Source: Thermocatellispora tengchongensis
Lineage (GTDB): Bacteria; Actinomycetota; Actinomycetes; Streptosporangiales; Streptosporangiaceae
Direction of reading: 5' to 3'
NCBI RefSeq assembly: GCF_014202315.1
Contig: NZ_JACHGN010000004.1
Span: 186,001 to 250,000 of the forward strand
Length of the DNA stretch: 64,000 nucleotides
Both the position numbers and the translations under genes were made by a program. The notes beneath the pieces were generated by a model. The model was not told where the DNA came from, searched no databases, and was given only the letters and a program-made list of their open reading frames with translations. The first letter of the stretch is position 1; every line of letters begins with the position of its first letter. This document shows positions 55,165 through 63,537 of the stretch, one piece after another.

Positions 55165-56025
55165 TCACGAACGCAGGAATGCCAGCAGCGACTTCGCCAG
55201 CTCCTCCGGGGCCTCCTCGGCCACGTGGTGGCCGCTGTCGATCGGGTGGCCGGTCACGTCGTCGACCCACGTGCGCCAGATCGCCAGCGGGTCACCGTAC
55301 AGGTCCTCCATGTCGTCCCTGGCGGACCACAGGAACAGGGCCGGGCAGGTGACCCGGCGGCCCGCGGCGCGGTCGGCGTCGTCGGCCGCGCGGTCCACGG
55401 TCAGGCCGGCGCGGTAGTCCTCGCACATCGCGTGGACGGTGGCCGGGTCGTGGATGGCCCGGCGGAAGTCCTCGTACGCCTCCTCGCCCATCTGCTCGGC
55501 GGTCGCGGCGTACCAGGCGTCCGGATCGGCGTCGATGACCCGCTCGGCGGGTTTGGCGGTCTGGCCGAGGAAGAACCAGTGCCACCAGGCCGTGGCGAAG
55601 CGGGCGTCGGCGCGGGCCAGCGCCTCGCCGATGGGGATCGCGTCCATCACGACCAGGCGCGTGACGACCGCGGGGTGGTCGGCGGCGAGACGGTGGGCGA
55701 CGTACGCGCCGCGGTCATGGCCCGCCACCGCGAAGCGGTCGTGGCCCAGCGCCCGCATCAGAGCCACCATGTCGCCGGCCATGGCCCGCTTGGAGTAGGG
55801 GGCGTGGTCGGGGGTCGTGGGCGGCTTGCCGGAGCGGCCGTAGCCGCGCAGGTCGGGGCAGACCACCGTGTGGTGCGGGGCGAGGAGCGGGGCGACGCGG
55901 TGCCAGGTCGCGTGCGTGCGAGGATGGCCGTGGAGGAGCAGGAGCGGGGCGCCCGAGCCGCCGTACCGGACGAACAGCTCCGTCTCCCCCACGTCGATCA
56001 TGCCGGTCGCGAAGTCGTCGAACAT
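55165..56025 (-). CDS. Haloacetate (fluoroacetate) dehalogenase-like alpha/beta hydrolase
   Basis: 286 aa. LLLLHGHPRTHATWHRVAPLL, then the nucleophile elbow AGHDRGAYVAHRLA, where Asp replaces Ser, as in haloalkane and haloacetate dehalogenases. ATAWWHWFFLGQTAKPAERVI supplies the His-Trp pair of the halide pocket, and ADPDAWYAATAEQM follows. General base His is in DSGHHVAEEAPEEL. These features fit fluoroacetate dehalogenases better than epoxide hydrolases. ATG 56025 chosen by homology; the ribosome site is weak. Confidence 0.85.
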   Translation of the reverse strand: MFDDFATGMIDVGETELFVRYGGSGAPLLLLHGHPRTHATWHRVAPLLAPHHTVVCPDLRGYGRSGKPPTTPDHAPYSKRAMAGDMVALMRALGHDRFAVAGHDRGAYVAHRLAADHPAVVTRLVVMDAIPIGEALARADARFATAWWHWFFLGQTAKPAERVIDADPDAWYAATAEQMGEEAYEDFRRAIHDPATVHAMCEDYRAGLTVDRAADDADRAAGRRVTCPALFLWSARDDMEDLYGDPLAIWRTWVDDVTGHPIDSGHHVAEEAPEELAKSLLAFLRS

Positions 56026-56139
56026 CCGCCGCTCGTACCCGGAAACGGCGCCGATCAACGCGTGCCGCACGCCGCCGGCCGGCTCACAGGATCAGCACCG
56101 CCAGCGTCCCGATGACCACGTGGCGGCCACGTGCCCACC

Positions 56140-56458
56140 CCAACGAAAGGCGTTGCAGGCACGCGGCCGGCTCGGGCCAGGACGCCGCCGTCCCGCCAAG
56201 CTCCACGGCGACAAGGGCTACGACTATCCTCACCTGCGGACCTTCCTGCGCGGCCGGGGCATCACCCCGCGTATCGCGCGTCGCGGGATCGAGTCCAGCC
56301 GGCGACTGGGACGCCACCGCTGGGTGGTGGAGAGAACCGTCTCCTGGCTGACCGGCTGCCGCCGCTTACACCGGCGGTACGAGCGCCGGGCCGACCATTT
56401 CGCGTCCTTCGTCGCCCTCGCCGCCGCTCTCATCTGCTACCGCCGACTCACCAAATGA
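56140..56458 (+). mobile_element. IS5-type transposase, C-terminal remnant
   Basis: The frame reads RRRPAKLHGDKGYDYPHLRT, then GITPRIARRGIESS and GRHRWVVERTVSWLTGCRRLHRRYERRADHFASF, ending YRRLTK at 56458. This is the second half of a DDE domain (D in GDKGYD, E in VVERT) of IS5-family elements; the first two-thirds and the left terminus are missing. Inactive remnant next to the tRNA-associated segment. Confidence 0.85.
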
Positions 56459-56618
56459 GTCACCGTCTAAAGGAGACCGGCGAAAGCGCAGACGAGCCGG
56501 ACCAAGTCCATCATCCCGGGGCAGGCGCCGGTGCTTGCCGGCGCCGGCAGGCCGGACTGCTGATCGTGTACACGGCGACGTACACGCGAGCCCGCAAGCG
56601 CCAGAACAAAATTCCAAA

Positions 56619-56654
56619 GGCCGCCTCCCCGCGCGTTCGCGCAGGGAGGCGGCC
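56619..56654. terminator. Duplicated hairpin beside tRNA remnant
   Basis: GGCCGCCTCCC pairs with GGGAGGCGGCC; the loop contains a further GCGCG/CGCGC pairing. It closely matches the terminator downstream of the intact tRNA-Lys (60007-60040), but the flanking A and T runs are degraded here. Confidence 0.7.
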
Positions 56655-56665
56655 ATTTGCCTGGG

Positions 56666-56710
56666 TGCGCCGCCAGGGACTCGAACCCCGGGCCCGCTGA
56701 TCTAGAGTCA
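56666..56710 (-). other. 3' half of tRNA-Lys, candidate attachment-site remnant
   Basis: 45 bases identical at 42 positions to the 3' half of the tRNA-Lys gene at 60053-60126, from the anticodon stem to the discriminator base, in the same orientation. Similarity continues into the downstream hairpin but stops abruptly upstream at the anticodon region, where site-specific integration into tRNAs typically occurs. The loop now reads CTCTAGA. No 5' half is present. Confidence 0.75.
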
Positions 56711-57035
56711 CCCGTTCGGGCTGCCGGCGGGTGCCGAGGGCTGTCGGCGAATAGCGTTTTACCCCGTCTCGTACGCTTGACGATCACCAGTCTCTGTACC
56801 AGGCAGTATCGGGCTCTGACGGCGCAGCGTGGCACGTCCGAGCCCGCACCGAGCCTCGCGCTGCGGCGTCTTCCCCATGTGACATCCGCCCGCTGTACAG
56901 CCCTGCCGACTGACCTGATACCTCACCGGCGCGGCAAGCCCGCTGTACACGAGGTGATCAAAAAAAATGGACCCGCAACTGCCCGCCCGGGCTGCCGCGC
57001 GAACGGCAAGCCCGGGCCGGGTGCCCGGTCAGCGG
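56711..57035. other. Gene-free stretch in tRNA-flanked segment
   Basis: No convincing gene on either strand. It includes the run GATCAAAAAAAATGG near 56957-56970, unusually AT-rich for the window, directly downstream of the secreted-protein gene and possibly part of its terminator. Confidence 0.4.
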
Positions 57036-57449
57036 CTAGCAGTGACCTGAGACGGTACGGCTCTTGACGGTTCGGATCTCGATGGGAGGGCCGAAGCGCG
57101 TGTCGTTGAGCTCCGCCTCGGCGAAGTACTTCTTGCCGGGCTCGACGTCCGAGCAGGGTTCGCTGGTGGACAGCGAGAAGAAGCCCTGGTGGTGCGTCCC
57201 CTTGTACCTGGTGGCGACGACGGTGTTGCCGTGCCAGTCGTCCCGGCGGATGCGGATGGTGACGCTGAAGTGCTCCTTCTTCGGGCAGTTCACTTCCGCT
57301 CTGGCGTACATGGAGCCGGGGTCGGGGCTGATCCGGGCGACGATGGAGCAGTCGGCCGGTCTTGCCGCCGCCGGTGCGGCGGGTACCAGTGTGACCAGCA
57401 GCGCCGCAGCTGTGACCAGCGACGATGTGACGATTCTTGCCTTGCGCAT
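57036..57449 (-). CDS. Small secreted protein, unknown function
   Basis: 137 aa. Sec signal peptide (RKARIVTSSLVTAAALLVTL, cleavage after APAAA near residue 29). The mature part has four cysteines (ADCSI, VNCPK, EPCSD, SGHC) consistent with two disulfides and a compact beta-rich domain (FSVTIRIRRDDWHGNTVVATRYKG). ATG 57449 has GGGAG six bases upstream. Divergent from the EspR-like gene; a 10-base CATCTCAGTT repeat occurs twice between them (57511-57520, 57597-57606). Confidence 0.75.
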   Translation of the reverse strand: MRKARIVTSSLVTAAALLVTLVPAAPAAARPADCSIVARISPDPGSMYARAEVNCPKKEHFSVTIRIRRDDWHGNTVVATRYKGTHHQGFFSLSTSEPCSDVEPGKKYFAEAELNDTRFGPPIEIRTVKSRTVSGHC

Positions 57450-57650
57450 GAACGACTCCCGTGTTGTGCGCGGATGGCGACGAGAGGGCCGGCCGGACCT
57501 GTAGCGCATTCATCTCAGTTTATAGAGATAGGCATCACCGTAAACTCGCGCACAAGCCCCCGTCAACTGATATGAGCGGAGCTCGAGGCGACCAGCCATC
57601 TCAGTTGCCCGGCTGCTAGGATGGCGGCTGGACACAGGCGGGAGGGGCGG

Positions 57651-58088
57651 ATGAGCAACGGGTCGGCGGAGCCCAGGCGCACCCTGGCGGCCAAGCTCAA
57701 CCATCTCTTCAGCACCGTGCGCCCTCGCCAAGGCGGCGAATACTCCCATGAGGAGGTCGCCGCGGCGCTGCGTGAGAGCGGCGGTCCGACGATCTCGGCC
57801 ACCTACATCTGGCAGCTTCGCAAGGGGCTGCGCGACAACCCGACCAAACGCCACCTTGAGGCGCTGGCGGGATTCTTCGGAGTGCCCCCGGCCTACTTCT
57901 TCGACGAGGGGGCGGCCGAGAGGATCGACGCCGAACTGGAACTGCTCAGCGCCCTGCGTGACGCGTCGGTCAGGCAGATCGCCCTGCGCGCGTCGGGCCT
58001 CTCCCCCAAGAGCCTCAACGCCATCACCGAGATGGTCGAGCGGGTTCGCGAGCTGGAAGGACTGCCGGACGCGACCGAAGGGGCATGA
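57651..58088 (+). CDS. EspR-like XRE-family DNA-binding protein
   Basis: 145 aa. TLAAKLNHLFSTVRPRQGGEYSHEEVAAALRESG...ISATYIWQLRKGLRDNPTKRHLEALAGFFGVPPAYFFDE closely parallels mycobacterial EspR (Rv3849) in the atypical helix-turn-helix, and the C-terminal helices (ELELLSALRDASVRQIALRASGLS) match its dimerisation domain. EspR is a nucleoid-associated regulator. ATG 57651 has a GGGAGGGG site. Overlaps the ImmA-like gene by ATGA, so these two and the next gene form one operon. Confidence 0.88.
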   Translation: MSNGSAEPRRTLAAKLNHLFSTVRPRQGGEYSHEEVAAALRESGGPTISATYIWQLRKGLRDNPTKRHLEALAGFFGVPPAYFFDEGAAERIDAELELLSALRDASVRQIALRASGLSPKSLNAITEMVERVRELEGLPDATEGA

Positions 58089-58627
58089 TGTCCTCAGTTC
58101 CGTGGAGACGGCTACGCCGCCGGTGTGAGGCCAGGCTGGCCGCCCTGCCGCTCCCAGCGCCGTTCAGCGCGCAGGCGCTGTGCGAGCTCGTGGCCGCCGA
58201 GCGCGGCCGGCCGATCAGGCTGCTGCCGATGGAACGGACCGTCGATGTGTGCGGCATGTGGGTGCTGGCCGACGACGTCGACCTGATCTTCTACGAGCGG
58301 GCCACCACCTCGCCGCACCAGCAACACATCATCCTGCACGAGCTCAGCCACCTGTTGTGCGACCACTACCCGTCGGGCGTCGCCGAGCCCGATCACTGGC
58401 GGCTGCTCCTGCCGGACCTCGACCCGCGGATGGTGCACCGCATGCTGGGCCGCACCGCCTACACCGAGGTCGAGGAGCAGGAGGCCGAACTACTGGCCTC
58501 GCTCATCCAGCAGCGCGCGGCCCAGCTCACGCCGCCCGGCGACGCGCCCGAGACCAACGCCCTGACCCGCCGGATCAAGACCCTGCTCGACTGGTCCGCT
58601 TCCGATCGGCCCGACGGGGCGCCCTGA
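58085..58627 (+). CDS. ImmA/IrrE-like metallopeptidase-fold protein
   Basis: 180 aa. HIILHELSHLLC is a HExxH zinc site (residues about 80-90), and a later Glu in YTEVEEQEAELLASLI is the expected third ligand. Such proteins cleave or sequester regulators in stress and mobile-element control. In the EspR-like context it may act on the product of the upstream gene. Two in-frame ATGs (58085, 58088) begin it. Confidence 0.85.
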   Translation: MMSSVPWRRLRRRCEARLAALPLPAPFSAQALCELVAAERGRPIRLLPMERTVDVCGMWVLADDVDLIFYERATTSPHQQHIILHELSHLLCDHYPSGVAEPDHWRLLLPDLDPRMVHRMLGRTAYTEVEEQEAELLASLIQQRAAQLTPPGDAPETNALTRRIKTLLDWSASDRPDGAP

Positions 58628-58629
58628 GC

Positions 58630-59868
58630 ATGGCCGAGACGCTGCGTCACTACGGCCCGGCCGCCATCGCCTGCGTGCTGCTGGCGTTCCGCCTGGTCAA
58701 GGGGTGGCGTGGCCCGCCCGACCCGGCCAGGGGCACGGTGTGGCTGGTCCTGCTCGGGCTGTCGCTGTCGCTCACCCTCCTCACCCCCGCCGTGTACGCG
58801 TTCGTCGGCAGTGTGTCCGGCACCCCGAACCTGGCCAGGCTGCTCGCCCACGGCAGCATGCTGGTCGTCGCCTGGTCGGCCAGGACGTTCCTGTGGCACC
58901 TGAGCCATCCGGTCGCCGTCGCGCGCCCGCGCACCCGGCTGCACCTGGCCGCGCTGGCGGTCACGTTCGCGGCGATGTGCGTCCTGTTCGCGCTGGCCGA
59001 CACCCCGGTCGATGACGTCCGCTTCGCGGGGCGCTACGCGGCCACGCCGTGGGTCCTGGAGTACTGGCTGGTGTACATCGCCTATCTGACGCCGTCGTTC
59101 GCCAGCGTGGTCGTGCTCGGGTGGCAGTACGCGCGCATGAGCAACGGGCCGTTGCTCCGCGTGGGCCTGCGCCTGGTCGCCACGGGGGCGTTCCTGGCCA
59201 TCGGCTACCTCGCGCACAAGGCGCTCGCCTTCGCCGCCGCGCGCTACGGCTTCCCCTATCCTCCCAGCGGGCACGTGCTGCCCGACGGCATCCTGCCGCT
59301 CGCCGCGCACCTGCTGGTGCTCGCGGGAGCGACGTTGCCGACATGGGGGCGGCTCCTGATCGCGCCCGCGTGGCTCGCCTGGCTCCGTGACTACCGCGCC
59401 TACCAGGCGCTGCGTCCGCTGTGGCGGGCTCTGTACGCGGCGGACCCGCGCATCGCGCTCACGCCGGCGGCTCCGGTGCTGCTCGACCTCGTGGCGGTAC
59501 GCGATCTCAGGTTCCGCCTGTACCGCCGGGTCATCGAGATCAGGGACGGCCGCCTGGCGCTGATGCCCTACCTCGATCCTGATGTCGCCGCCGCCGCGCG
59601 CGCGTGGGCCGCCGGGACCGGCGCCACCGGCCAGGCGCTGGACGCGGCCGTCGAAGCCGCCTCCCTCCACGCGGCGCTCCGCGCCAGGGCCGCCGGCACG
59701 GCCGCCGCCCGCGAGCACGCGCCGGACATCCCAGGCGGGGTGGACCTGGACAGCGACACCGCGTTCCTGCGGGACGTCGCCCGCACGTTCCGCGAGTTGC
59801 GCGCTCGTACGAGATCCGACGCGAACGTCCGGCAGGTGGCTCCGCCCCGCACAGGGGCCCGTAAGTAA
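58630..59868 (+). CDS. MAB_1171c-like membrane protein
   Basis: 412 aa. Seven N-terminal membrane spans (about residues 8-240: AIACVLLAFRLV, VWLVLLGLSLSLTLLTPAVYAFVG, LAALAVTFAAMCVLFAL, LVYIAYLTPSFASVVVLG, VATGAFLAIGYLAHKALA, LPLAAHLLVLAGATLP) and a cytoplasmic C-terminal region (RDYRAYQALRPLWRALYAADP...LYRRVIEIRDGRLALMPYLD). This layout and its position behind XRE and ImmA-like genes are typical of the family annotated MAB_1171c. Function unknown. ATG is 2 bases after the preceding stop. Confidence 0.85.
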   Translation: MAETLRHYGPAAIACVLLAFRLVKGWRGPPDPARGTVWLVLLGLSLSLTLLTPAVYAFVGSVSGTPNLARLLAHGSMLVVAWSARTFLWHLSHPVAVARPRTRLHLAALAVTFAAMCVLFALADTPVDDVRFAGRYAATPWVLEYWLVYIAYLTPSFASVVVLGWQYARMSNGPLLRVGLRLVATGAFLAIGYLAHKALAFAAARYGFPYPPSGHVLPDGILPLAAHLLVLAGATLPTWGRLLIAPAWLAWLRDYRAYQALRPLWRALYAADPRIALTPAAPVLLDLVAVRDLRFRLYRRVIEIRDGRLALMPYLDPDVAAAARAWAAGTGATGQALDAAVEAASLHAALRARAAGTAAAREHAPDIPGGVDLDSDTAFLRDVARTFRELRARTRSDANVRQVAPPRTGARK

Positions 59869-60006
59869 CGCTTCGAGCGCGGCCAACGGCGCCGGCGGAT
59901 CAAGCGCCGACGGTCGGCGCACCGGCTCCCCCAGGGACATCGCCATGAGCCCGCGCGGTTCACGTACACGTCTGCGGCGCTGTCACAATCTCCATCGAAG
60001 GAAAAA

Positions 60007-60040
60007 GCCGCCTCCCTGTGCATTCGCGCAGGGAGGCGGC
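60007..60040. terminator. Bidirectional terminator downstream of tRNA-Lys
   Basis: GCCGCCTCCCTG pairs with CAGGGAGGCGGC (12 bp, 10-base loop), flanked by AAAAA on one side and TTTTT on the other, so it works in both directions. It ends the tRNA transcript and the MAB_1171c operon. Confidence 0.9.
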
Positions 60041-60052
60041 TTTTTGCCTGGG

Positions 60053-60126
60053 TGCGCCGCCAGGGACTCGAACCCCGGACCCGCTGATTAAGAGTCAGCT
60101 GCTCTGACCAACTGAGCTAGCGGCGC
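60053..60126 (-). tRNA. tRNA-Lys (anticodon CTT)
   Basis: Acceptor stem GCGCCGC/GCGGCGC, D-arm TAGCTCAGTTGGTCAGAGC, anticodon stem GCTGA/TCAGC with loop CTCTTAA (anticodon CTT), T-arm CCGGGGTTCGAGTCCCTGG. 74 bases including discriminator A; CCA is not encoded as such (ACCCA follows). Complete and apparently functional. Confidence 0.96.
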
Positions 60127-60421
60127 TTGCGACGGGTGTAACTCTAGCAGCACGCGGACATGGAGTGCACATCCATAAGGTCCGGACGTGACTCGGGGCC
60201 GGGCCGGCTTCCCCCAAAACCGGCCCGGCCCCGATCTACCGCGGTACTGCCGATTCCTCCCCCCAGAGATCGGCGGCGCCGCTGGGCGGGTGCGTTCCCC
60301 CTTCGCACCCGCTTCGGCAGAAAGCTCTTGACCTGCTACGACTCTATCGAGAGGCGGGCAATGGGCTCGTCACGTCCGGGTCGTATTTCGGGCTACAGGC
60401 GTAGATGGGGCGGTATGGGCA

Positions 60422-60832
60422 TCACAGCGGTTCGTCAGGTGGCAGGACGATCTCCACTTTGGTGCCCCGTTCCAGGGAGCGGGTCACGGTGCAGTGGCGG
60501 TCGTGTACGCGGTGCGCCACCGCGCGGAAGACCTCGTCGGCCTTCAGGTCGCCTTCGGGGAGTTCGACCTCGTAGGTGACCGTGACCGGGCCCAGGAGGG
60601 TGGGCTCGATCTTCTCGGCCTCCACCGTCATGGCCAGGCGCACCAGGCGGTGGCCGCGCTTGGCGGTGAGGGGCTCGACGCTGACGATGTTGCAGCCGCC
60701 GACGGCGGCGAGGAGGAGTTCCACCGGGGTGAAGACGTCCTCCTCGGCCGAACTGCCCAGTTTGATCTCGGCGCCTCTGCCGTTGCGGGCCACGAAGCCG
60801 TCGTCTGTGCGCTGCACCGTTACCTTGGCCAT
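60422..60832 (-). CDS. OsmC-family peroxiredoxin-like protein
   Basis: 136 aa. OsmC/Ohr fold: EIKLGSSAEEDVFTPVELLLAAVGGCNIVSVEPLTAKRG with the first redox Cys, then VAHRVHDRHCTVTRSLERGTKVEI with the second. Reduces organic or fatty-acid hydroperoxides in most members. ATG 60832. The 295 bases between it and the tRNA show no gene. It lies 47 bases downstream of the histidine-kinase gene. Confidence 0.9.
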   Translation of the reverse strand: MAKVTVQRTDDGFVARNGRGAEIKLGSSAEEDVFTPVELLLAAVGGCNIVSVEPLTAKRGHRLVRLAMTVEAEKIEPTLLGPVTVTYEVELPEGDLKADEVFRAVAHRVHDRHCTVTRSLERGTKVEIVLPPDEPL

Positions 60833-60879
60833 GTCCGCAGCCTATGTCCCCGGCCTACGCCTGTGGCTGGCGCCAGGGC

Positions 60880-62046
60880 TCAGGCGTGCAGGACTGAGCG
60901 GCGGCGGTGCTGGGCGGTGGGGCGGGCCCGGGGCAGGGTGAGGCGGACCAGGGTGCCGCCGCCGGGGGCCGGCTCGGCGGAGACGTGGCCGCCGTGGGTG
61001 TCCACGACCTGGCGGACGATCGCCAGGCCCAGGCCGGAGCCGGGGCGGGAGCGGGCGCCGGGGGCGCGGTAGAAGCGGTCGAAGATGTACGGCAGATCCT
61101 CGGGGTCGATGCCGGGGCCGTGGTCGCGTACGGTCAGCTCGCCACGGTGGAGGCGGACCTCGACCTCGGTGCCGGGAGGGGCGTACTTGCCGGCGTTGTC
61201 CAGGAGGTTGGCGACGGCGCGGGAGAGGCGGTCGGCGACGCCGCGTACCATCATGGGCTCCAGGTCGTGGCGGAAGCGGATGTCCGGCCAGTACGCCGCC
61301 GAGCGCTCGATCTGGTGCAGCACGACGTGGTCGAAGCGCACGTCCTCCACCAGCGCGGCGGGCTCCTCGTCGCGGGCCAGCTCCACCACGTCGGAGACCA
61401 GGGCGGTCAGCTCCTCGAAGCCCGCGATCACGGCGCGGTTCAGGTCGGCCCGGTCGGCGGGGTCGAGGCGGTCGGCGTGCAGGATGAGCTCGACGTTGGT
61501 GCGCAGCGCCGCCAGCGGGGTGCGCAGCTCGTGGGAGGCGTCGGCGACGAGCTGACGCTGGGCGTCGGCGGAGCGTTCGAGGGCGTCGAGCATGGTGTTG
61601 AAGCTGCGCGCCAGGCTGCCCAGCTCGTCGTCGCGGTCCACGGTCATGCGCAGCTTGAGGTCGCGGGTCTCGGCGACGTGCCGGGCGGCCTTGGTGAGGT
61701 CGGCGACCGGGCTCAGGGCCGTACGGGCGGCGATCCAGCCGAGCACGGCGGCCACGACCAGGCCGCCCACCGACACGACGACGAACGGCCAGCCCAGGGT
61801 GGTCTGCAGGGAGGCCACGCGGTCGAGCATGTCGCGGGGCGGGGCGGTCTCGGGCGGGACGGGCGTGCCGAACGTCTGCTGTACGCGGTTGCACGCCACG
61901 TAGTACGCCATGGTCATGACCGCGATCACGCTGAGCGCGGCGGCGACGCCCGCGGTCAGGGCGAGGCGGAGGCGCAGGGGGAGGCGGGTGATGCCGGCGA
62001 TCGGGCCGAGGAGGCGCCGCGCCCGTGGCAGGGTCGCGCTGGTCAT
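60880..62046 (-). CDS. Sensor histidine kinase, MprB-like
   Basis: 388 aa. Two membrane spans (about 28-52 and 87-108) border a short extracytoplasmic segment; HAMP (about 109-160), phospho-acceptor QLVADASHELRTPLAALRTN (His172), N-box NLLDNAGKYAP, G1 DHGPGID, F-box FDRFYRAPGARSR, G2 GSGLGLAIV. Complete. ATG overlaps the response-regulator stop (ATGA). Resembles actinobacterial envelope-stress kinases such as MprB. Confidence 0.94.
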   Translation of the reverse strand: MTSATLPRARRLLGPIAGITRLPLRLRLALTAGVAAALSVIAVMTMAYYVACNRVQQTFGTPVPPETAPPRDMLDRVASLQTTLGWPFVVVSVGGLVVAAVLGWIAARTALSPVADLTKAARHVAETRDLKLRMTVDRDDELGSLARSFNTMLDALERSADAQRQLVADASHELRTPLAALRTNVELILHADRLDPADRADLNRAVIAGFEELTALVSDVVELARDEEPAALVEDVRFDHVVLHQIERSAAYWPDIRFRHDLEPMMVRGVADRLSRAVANLLDNAGKYAPPGTEVEVRLHRGELTVRDHGPGIDPEDLPYIFDRFYRAPGARSRPGSGLGLAIVRQVVDTHGGHVSAEPAPGGGTLVRLTLPRARPTAQHRRRSVLHA

Positions 62047-62741
62047 GCCGGCTTCCTGAGGGCGTAGCCGAGGCCGTGGACGGTCTGGATCATGCGCGGC
62101 TCGCCGCCCGCCTCGGTCTTGCGGCGCAGGTAGCGGATGTAGACCTCCAGGGAGTTGGAGCCGGGCGTGGAGGCGTAGCCCCAGATCCTGTCCATGATGA
62201 CCTCACGGGGCAGCACCTGGCCGCCGTTGCGGATGAGCAGGTCGAGCAGGGCGTACTCGGTGCGGGTGAGGTCGAAGACCCGTTCGCCGCGCCTGCCCTG
62301 GCGGTCGTGGGGGCGCAGCGACAGGTCGCCGTACGCCGGCGGCGGCTCGTCCTCGCTGGGCGGCGTGCGCCGCAGCAGGGCCCGCACCCGGGCGAACAGC
62401 TCCTCCAGCGCGAACGGCTTGACCAGGTAGTCGTCGGCGCCGGCGTCGAGCCCGGCGACCCGGTCGCGTACGCCGTCGAGCGCGGTGAGCATGAGCACGG
62501 GCATGCCGTTGCCGTTCTGGCGCAGCGTGCGGCAGACCTCGATGCCGTCCATCTTGGGCATCATCAGATCGAGCACGACGAGATCCGGCCGGCCCTCGGC
62601 GACGGCTCCCAGGCCCGCCTGGCCGTCGGCCGCGACGGCCACGCGGTAGCCCGCCAGGCGCAGCGCGCGCGACAGCGCGTTGCGGAACTCTGGCTCGTCA
62701 TCCACGACGAGAAGCCGGGCGTTGGTCTCGGTCTCGGCCAC
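62043..62741 (-). CDS. OmpR-family response regulator, MprA-like
   Basis: 232 aa. Receiver LLVVDDEPEFRNALSRALR, D58 in VVLDLMMPKMDG, switch Thr in MLTALD, Lys in YLVKPF; winged-helix output FDLTRTEYALLDLLIRNGGQVLPREVIMDRIWG...SLEVYIRYLRRKTE. GTG 62741 has a GGGGG site five bases upstream; the longer frame to 62843 has no ribosome site. Forms a coupled operon with the kinase. Confidence 0.94.
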   Translation of the reverse strand: MAETETNARLLVVDDEPEFRNALSRALRLAGYRVAVAADGQAGLGAVAEGRPDLVVLDLMMPKMDGIEVCRTLRQNGNGMPVLMLTALDGVRDRVAGLDAGADDYLVKPFALEELFARVRALLRRTPPSEDEPPPAYGDLSLRPHDRQGRRGERVFDLTRTEYALLDLLIRNGGQVLPREVIMDRIWGYASTPGSNSLEVYIRYLRRKTEAGGEPRMIQTVHGLGYALRKPA

Positions 62742-62934
62742 CTGACCCCCTTTTGAGCTGCGGCGACCCTGCACGTCACTTTTGCACCAGGCGTTTAGGA
62801 GGGTACCTGGCCTATGACAGGTGGATAGCGCCATCGGTAGCAAAGTGGGATAAAGACCCGCAGCTTAGGGGGACGTTACGCGGCGCCTGTCATGCTGGAA
62901 GTCACGATGTGTCGCGACGTTAGGAGTCGGACGG

Positions 62935-63531
62935 ATGGCGTTTCCCCGGTTTCCCGGCACCACCCGTGTCGGGCGGGTCCTGGGCCTGCCCTTGGTCGTC
63001 GAGGCGCGTACCGCGCTGCCGGCACGGGAGCTGGGTCCGCTGCTGAACGACGCGTTCAGGTGGCTGCGCCGGATGGAGGACGCGCCTGACGCGCGGCTCG
63101 GGGAGGTGCTGGAGCGGCTGTCGCGGGGGCTGAGCACGGCGGGCGTCGTCGATCACCGGGTGGACGCGGGGAACGCGGTGCGGGTGCGCGGCTCGGCGCG
63201 GCCGGGCGAGCGGTGGCGGATCGGGGTGCGCGACCCGCGTACGGGGGCGGTGCGCAAGATGTTGTTCGCGCACGATCTGGCCGTGGCGACGGCCGGAGGG
63301 CTGTCGTCGGTCGAGTCGGTGACGGTGGTGGGGCCGGATCTGGCGGCGGCGGAGGCGCACGCGGGCGAGATCGCGGCGATGCCGCTGCTGCCCGCCAGGA
63401 GGTACGCCGCGCGGCTCGGCGCGGAGGGGCCGTACCAGGTGCTGCTGGTGGACGCCGAGCGGCGCGCGGTCAGCACCCCCGGCCTCGCCCGGTACGCCCC
63501 CACGGCCTGGGCCCGGCGCATGGCCGGATGA
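62935..63531 (+). CDS. ApbE-like (FAD:protein FMN transferase-related) protein, short
   Basis: 198 aa. MAFPRFPGTTRVGRVLGLPLVVEAR...VLERLSRGLSTAGVVDHRVDAGNAVRVRGSARPGERWRIGVRDPRTGAVRKMLFAHDLAVATAGG follows the ApbE pattern (substrate-flavin loop, then WRIGVRDP and a final VATxG). It is about 40 residues shorter than usual and the metal-binding Asp/Thr region near the end is not obvious, so activity is uncertain. Divergent from the MprAB-like operon. Confidence 0.65.
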   Translation: MAFPRFPGTTRVGRVLGLPLVVEARTALPARELGPLLNDAFRWLRRMEDAPDARLGEVLERLSRGLSTAGVVDHRVDAGNAVRVRGSARPGERWRIGVRDPRTGAVRKMLFAHDLAVATAGGLSSVESVTVVGPDLAAAEAHAGEIAAMPLLPARRYAARLGAEGPYQVLLVDAERRAVSTPGLARYAPTAWARRMAG

Positions 63532-63537
63532 TCCGGA

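Noticed and set aside
56666-56710. A suppressor tRNA with anticodon CTA
   Set aside because: Only the 3' half exists; no acceptor 5' strand or D-arm can be drawn upstream.
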